Assembly: GCA_905234635.1 (NCBI GenBank)
Contig: CAJOJB010000022.1
Coordinates: 1 to 36,754, forward strand
Direction: 5' to 3'
DNA from: an uncultured Eggerthellaceae bacterium
GTDB lineage: Bacteria > Actinomycetota > Coriobacteriia > Coriobacteriales > Eggerthellaceae
Length of the DNA stretch: 36,754 bases
Every line of letters begins with the position of its first letter. The stretch's first letter is position 1. The position numbers were made by a program, and so were the translations under genes. Positions 34,117 to 36,754 of this stretch are shown piece by piece. The notes beneath the pieces are model-generated. The model was not told where the DNA came from, searched no databases, and worked only from the letters and a program-made list of their open reading frames with translations.

Positions 34117-35316
34117 TTATTGCCCCGCACCTTCTTCACGCGCGTAACGCTCGAGGAGTAATGGAGCGGCAATGCGCACCATAATCTGATCGGTGCCTTC
34201 AGCAATCTGGTTTCCGCGGCAATCTTGCCACATCCAACTCACGCGTTCACTTTCGGTATAGCCACGCCCGCCAAAAATCTGAAGCGCGTCGCTTACCACT
34301 TCGGTTGCCGCGGCGGGTACATAGCGCTTCATCAACGCCACCGAAAGACGCTTACCTTCCGCGCTGTGGTCAAGATCCCACGCAGCCCGATAAACCATAT
34401 TGCGCATATTAACGAGCTTCACTTCCATGTCCACAAGCATTTGCTCGATTTGCTGGAAGCTCCCGATATTGGTACCAAAAGCCATGCGAGTATTTGCATG
34501 TGCCACCGCGTCTTCCATGGCAGCCTGCGCCATACCAAGCGACTGCGCACACACCATCAAGCGCCCCACTTCAAGAATATGAAAGAGTTGGGGGAAGCCC
34601 GCACGCGCGGAGTTTTCAAGCTTTTGCGCAGGGTCAAGCACCACTTTTTCAAAAATAACGTCGGAAAATGGCAGGATCTTCTGTCCAATTTTGTCGATGG
34701 GATACGCGCTAATACCGGGGGTGTTCAGGGGCACAAGCCAGAATGAAAGTGCCGGATAGCGCCCTTCTGGTGCTGTTTTATCGATTGCGGCCACCATAAT
34801 CGATGGAGCGAATTCACCGTTCACGACAAAGGTCTTGCGACCATCAAGGACAAGCCTGCCCCCCTCTTCGTAAACAACGGTTTCCATTCCCATGGTGTCG
34901 CTGCCAGCCCCCGGTTCAGAAATCGCCAAGGAAAAGGCCAAGCGCCCCGATGCTCGGTACGCTTCTTCAATAGGAGCAATTTGGCTCGAGGCGGCAAATT
35001 CGCGCATGATAAGAAGGTTCAGTAAATCGTTACCGAAGGGAAGCGAAATGCCTGCGCTGCGGGAAAGCTCTTCCATGATAAGTGCTTGGGTGAGGAAGGC
35101 CCCTGTTGCAGCGTGGTCGCCATTTTCGGGAAAACTATAAAACAGGTCGGCTATCTGTTTGCAGACGTCGTCGGGCAAGCCTCGTTCGCGCTGCCAGCTG
35201 AGCACTTCGTCGTGCGAAAACAAACGCTCACCAAGCCCGCGAAACGTGCGCACCATTTCCCTTTGTCTTTCAGAAATTTGATAATCCATGTCTCCCATTA
35301 TCATAAAAGAAGTCAT
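34117..35316 (-). CDS. Acyl-CoA dehydrogenase, second copy
   Basis: A 399-residue FAD acyl-CoA dehydrogenase only distantly like the first copy. It has FSLAISEPGAGSDTMGM, the second FAD motif MAFGTNIGSFQQIEQMLVDM, GGRGYTESERVSWMWQD and AEGTDQIMVRI with the expected catalytic Glu. The start is uncertain: no ATG among 35316, 35304, 35298 and 35289 has a good ribosome binding site, and homology would favour 35289. It is last in the thioesterase-AroE-dehydrogenase unit, 15 bases after aroE. Confidence 0.9.
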   Translation of the reverse strand: MTSFMIMGDMDYQISERQREMVRTFRGLGERLFSHDEVLSWQRERGLPDDVCKQIADLFYSFPENGDHAATGAFLTQALIMEELSRSAGISLPFGNDLLNLLIMREFAASSQIAPIEEAYRASGRLAFSLAISEPGAGSDTMGMETVVYEEGGRLVLDGRKTFVVNGEFAPSIMVAAIDKTAPEGRYPALSFWLVPLNTPGISAYPIDKIGQKILPFSDVIFEKVVLDPAQKLENSARAGFPQLFHILEVGRLMVCAQSLGMAQAAMEDAVAHANTRMAFGTNIGSFQQIEQMLVDMEVKLVNMRNMVYRAAWDLDHSAEGKRLSVALMKRYVPAAATEVVSDALQIFGGRGYTESERVSWMWQDCRGNQIAEGTDQIMVRIAAPLLLERYAREEGAGQ

Positions 35317-35331
35317 GCGAAAACAGCAGTC

Positions 35332-36210
35332 TTAGTCGGCAAATAGCTGGTGTTTTATCTCTTCGATAGGCATGTCCACGTTATACCAAATTTTTTCGCC
35401 CGCTGCGGCCTGCTCTATCATCATGCCCAGACCAGAAATTGTCGTGCACCCCTTTGCCTTGGCGTCCTTGATAAGCTGTGTTTCACGCGGATTATAGATG
35501 GCATCGGCCACGACCATGCCCTCTTTAATAAGGGCGCTTTCAACAGGAGTGTCGGTACAGTCGATGCCCATGCCTACGCTTGTGGCATTCACGAGGATAT
35601 CGGCAGCGGCAATACAAGTTGCGAGGTCGTCCGTATTGTTCATGTCGTGCAAAACTACCTGGCAGCCCGTCTTGGCTACCACACGGTCTATGAGCCCCTG
35701 CGCCTTCAGATAGCTCTTACCACCTGCGCGCGCAAACACATCGATATGACCAACGCCGTCAAGCGCCACCTGTACTAAAATAGCACTTCCCGCTCCACCG
35801 GGGCCAAGTAATACCATCCGCTTACCTGCTGCTTCAACGCCATGCTTGGCAAGGTTTGCCATAAAGCCCACCCCGTCGGTGTTGTAGCCGATGGCCTTGC
35901 CATCGACGCACTTCACGACATTAACCGCCCCCATAAGCTCGGCTGCATCGTCGAGCCCATCGAGATATTGAATAATATCCTGCTTGCAGGGCATGGTTAC
36001 ATTGCATCCATCCCAACTATCCATCGCCTTAAGGGCAGCGACAGTCGCGCCCAGACCGTCGGCTTCTACATCGAAGCACAGATACACGGCGTCAATGCCC
36101 AAAAGCTCGAAAGAAAGATTGTGCGTTGCAGGCGACATAGAATGGCTGGTTGGTTTGCCTATCAAACCGATAAGACGGGTATGCCCACTAATGCGATTCG
36201 CTTCTGGCAT
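35332..36210 (-). CDS. aroE: Shikimate/quinate dehydrogenase family protein
   Basis: A 292-residue NAD(P)-dependent dehydrogenase. Substrate motifs SHSMSPATHN and NVTMPCK (catalytic Lys present; Cys replaces the usual His) and NTDGVGF (Asp present) are followed by a Rossmann domain with LGPGGAGSA and VNATSVGMG. It interconverts dehydroshikimate and shikimate, or acts on quinate. Rather than lying with aromatic biosynthesis genes, it is between a thioesterase and an acyl-CoA dehydrogenase gene, so a catabolic role is possible. AGGAGG precedes the start. Biosynthetic AroE remains possible. Confidence 0.88.
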   Translation of the reverse strand: MPEANRISGHTRLIGLIGKPTSHSMSPATHNLSFELLGIDAVYLCFDVEADGLGATVAALKAMDSWDGCNVTMPCKQDIIQYLDGLDDAAELMGAVNVVKCVDGKAIGYNTDGVGFMANLAKHGVEAAGKRMVLLGPGGAGSAILVQVALDGVGHIDVFARAGGKSYLKAQGLIDRVVAKTGCQVVLHDMNNTDDLATCIAAADILVNATSVGMGIDCTDTPVESALIKEGMVVADAIYNPRETQLIKDAKAKGCTTISGLGMMIEQAAAGEKIWYNVDMPIEEIKHQLFAD

Positions 36211-36249
36211 ATGATTCCTCCTTATGCCGCCTCGGTTCTTAAGAGTATC

Positions 36250-36690
36250 CTAGGGAAGAACAAAAAGAGTAAAGCTGGCTTCAGCAATAAGCTTTTCCGC
36301 TTCGCTCATAACACTGACATGATGCACGAGCGTGCTGCGTCCGTTATGGCTTGTAGAAGTCTCGACCAGTAAGGATTGGCCGAGTTCGCAACGCCTTATA
36401 TAGTTAATAGACCCATTAAGCGCCACGTTGTTCTTCCCCAATGTAGAAGCGGTCATACCAGCTGCAATCTCACAGAGGGTATAGACCAGTCCACCATGCA
36501 CATTGCCATGAAAATTAGCAAGGCTTGCTGGCGGGGTAAAGCAATAAACAACGTGACCTTCTTCGGCCTGGGTAATCTCGATGGATTGCAGATCTGGCAA
36601 TGCAGGAATGTTTTTTCGCAGATCTTCTTCGGTAAATGAAACATAACCGCTCTCTTTGGTCTGTTTCTTGTTTTTGCTAAATAGTCCCAT
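36250..36690 (-). CDS. Hotdog-fold thioesterase (PaaI-like)
   Basis: A 146-residue protein with the hotdog core NFHGNVHGGLVYTLCEIAAG; Glu stands at the position of the catalytic acid. It would hydrolyse acyl-CoA or aryl-CoA esters. Later segments NGSINYIRRCELGQSLLVE match the family. No ribosome binding site is obvious at the ATG. It is first in the unit with aroE and the second dehydrogenase, after an AT-rich upstream region. Confidence 0.85.
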   Translation of the reverse strand: MGLFSKNKKQTKESGYVSFTEEDLRKNIPALPDLQSIEITQAEEGHVVYCFTPPASLANFHGNVHGGLVYTLCEIAAGMTASTLGKNNVALNGSINYIRRCELGQSLLVETSTSHNGRSTLVHHVSVMSEAEKLIAEASFTLFVLP

Positions 36691-36754
36691 GATTTTTAAA
36701 GATTAAATGGTAAATATTAAATATTAGATTATGGCCGATGAAATGGCTTGCGGT
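36691..36754 (-). other. AT-rich upstream region of the thioesterase gene
   Basis: Very AT-rich, with ATATTTAATATTTA-like direct repeats and a CATAAT that may serve as -10. Cut by the window edge. Confidence 0.35.

Overview
The window most resembles the chromosome of an anaerobic actinobacterium of class Coriobacteriia, probably family Eggerthellaceae. The grounds are roughly even base composition, a ribosomal alpha operon with a very long acidic tail on L17, many CoA-dependent enzymes of the acyl-CoA dehydrogenase and class III CoA-transferase families, a GGDEF protein with a Cys-bearing sensor, and envelope genes typical of Gram-positive cells. This placement is inference; no rRNA or tRNA gene is present to fix it.

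Layout. Positions 1-5104 carry, on the minus strand, a TauE/SafE exporter running off the edge, a family 2-like glycosyltransferase, a QueT-type ECF substrate-binding component, a TPR protein and a small membrane protein. At 5319-7554 a diguanylate cyclase and a Pit phosphate permease diverge around an array of 23-bp direct repeats. A large single-gene ABC exporter of the MacB/FtsX type follows (7678-11112). From 11198 to 18804 lies a cell-wall region: a frameshifted unknown gene, a LytR-CpsA-Psr ligase, a fused MurT-GatD protein whose amidotransferase lacks its nucleophilic Cys, a SPOR-domain protein, a type 4 uracil-DNA glycosylase and alanine racemase. A small XRE regulator and an EcfT component separate this from infA-rpmJ-rpsM-rpsK-rpsD-rpoA-rplQ (20208-23830). 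In this copy rpsM is broken by a stop codon and a net loss of about 23 bases.

From 24033 to 36690 there is a CoA-dependent metabolic island. One minus-strand unit encodes an acyl-CoA ligase, an unknown protein with ten Cys in two clusters, an acyl-CoA dehydrogenase and a CoA-transferase. A LysR regulator diverges from it across a 40-bp concentric dyad. Next come an NCS2-like permease and a divergent MFS transporter, a GNAT acetyltransferase, and a second minus-strand unit of hotdog thioesterase, shikimate dehydrogenase family enzyme and a second acyl-CoA dehydrogenase. Together they describe import, CoA activation, oxidation or reduction on CoA, and release or exchange of CoA. A hydroaromatic acid such as shikimate or quinate is one possible substrate, but this is only a hypothesis.

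Most promising for follow-up are this island with its Cys-rich protein, the MurT-GatD fusion with Cys to Asp, the disrupted S13 gene, and the repeat array between the cyclase and phosphate permease genes.
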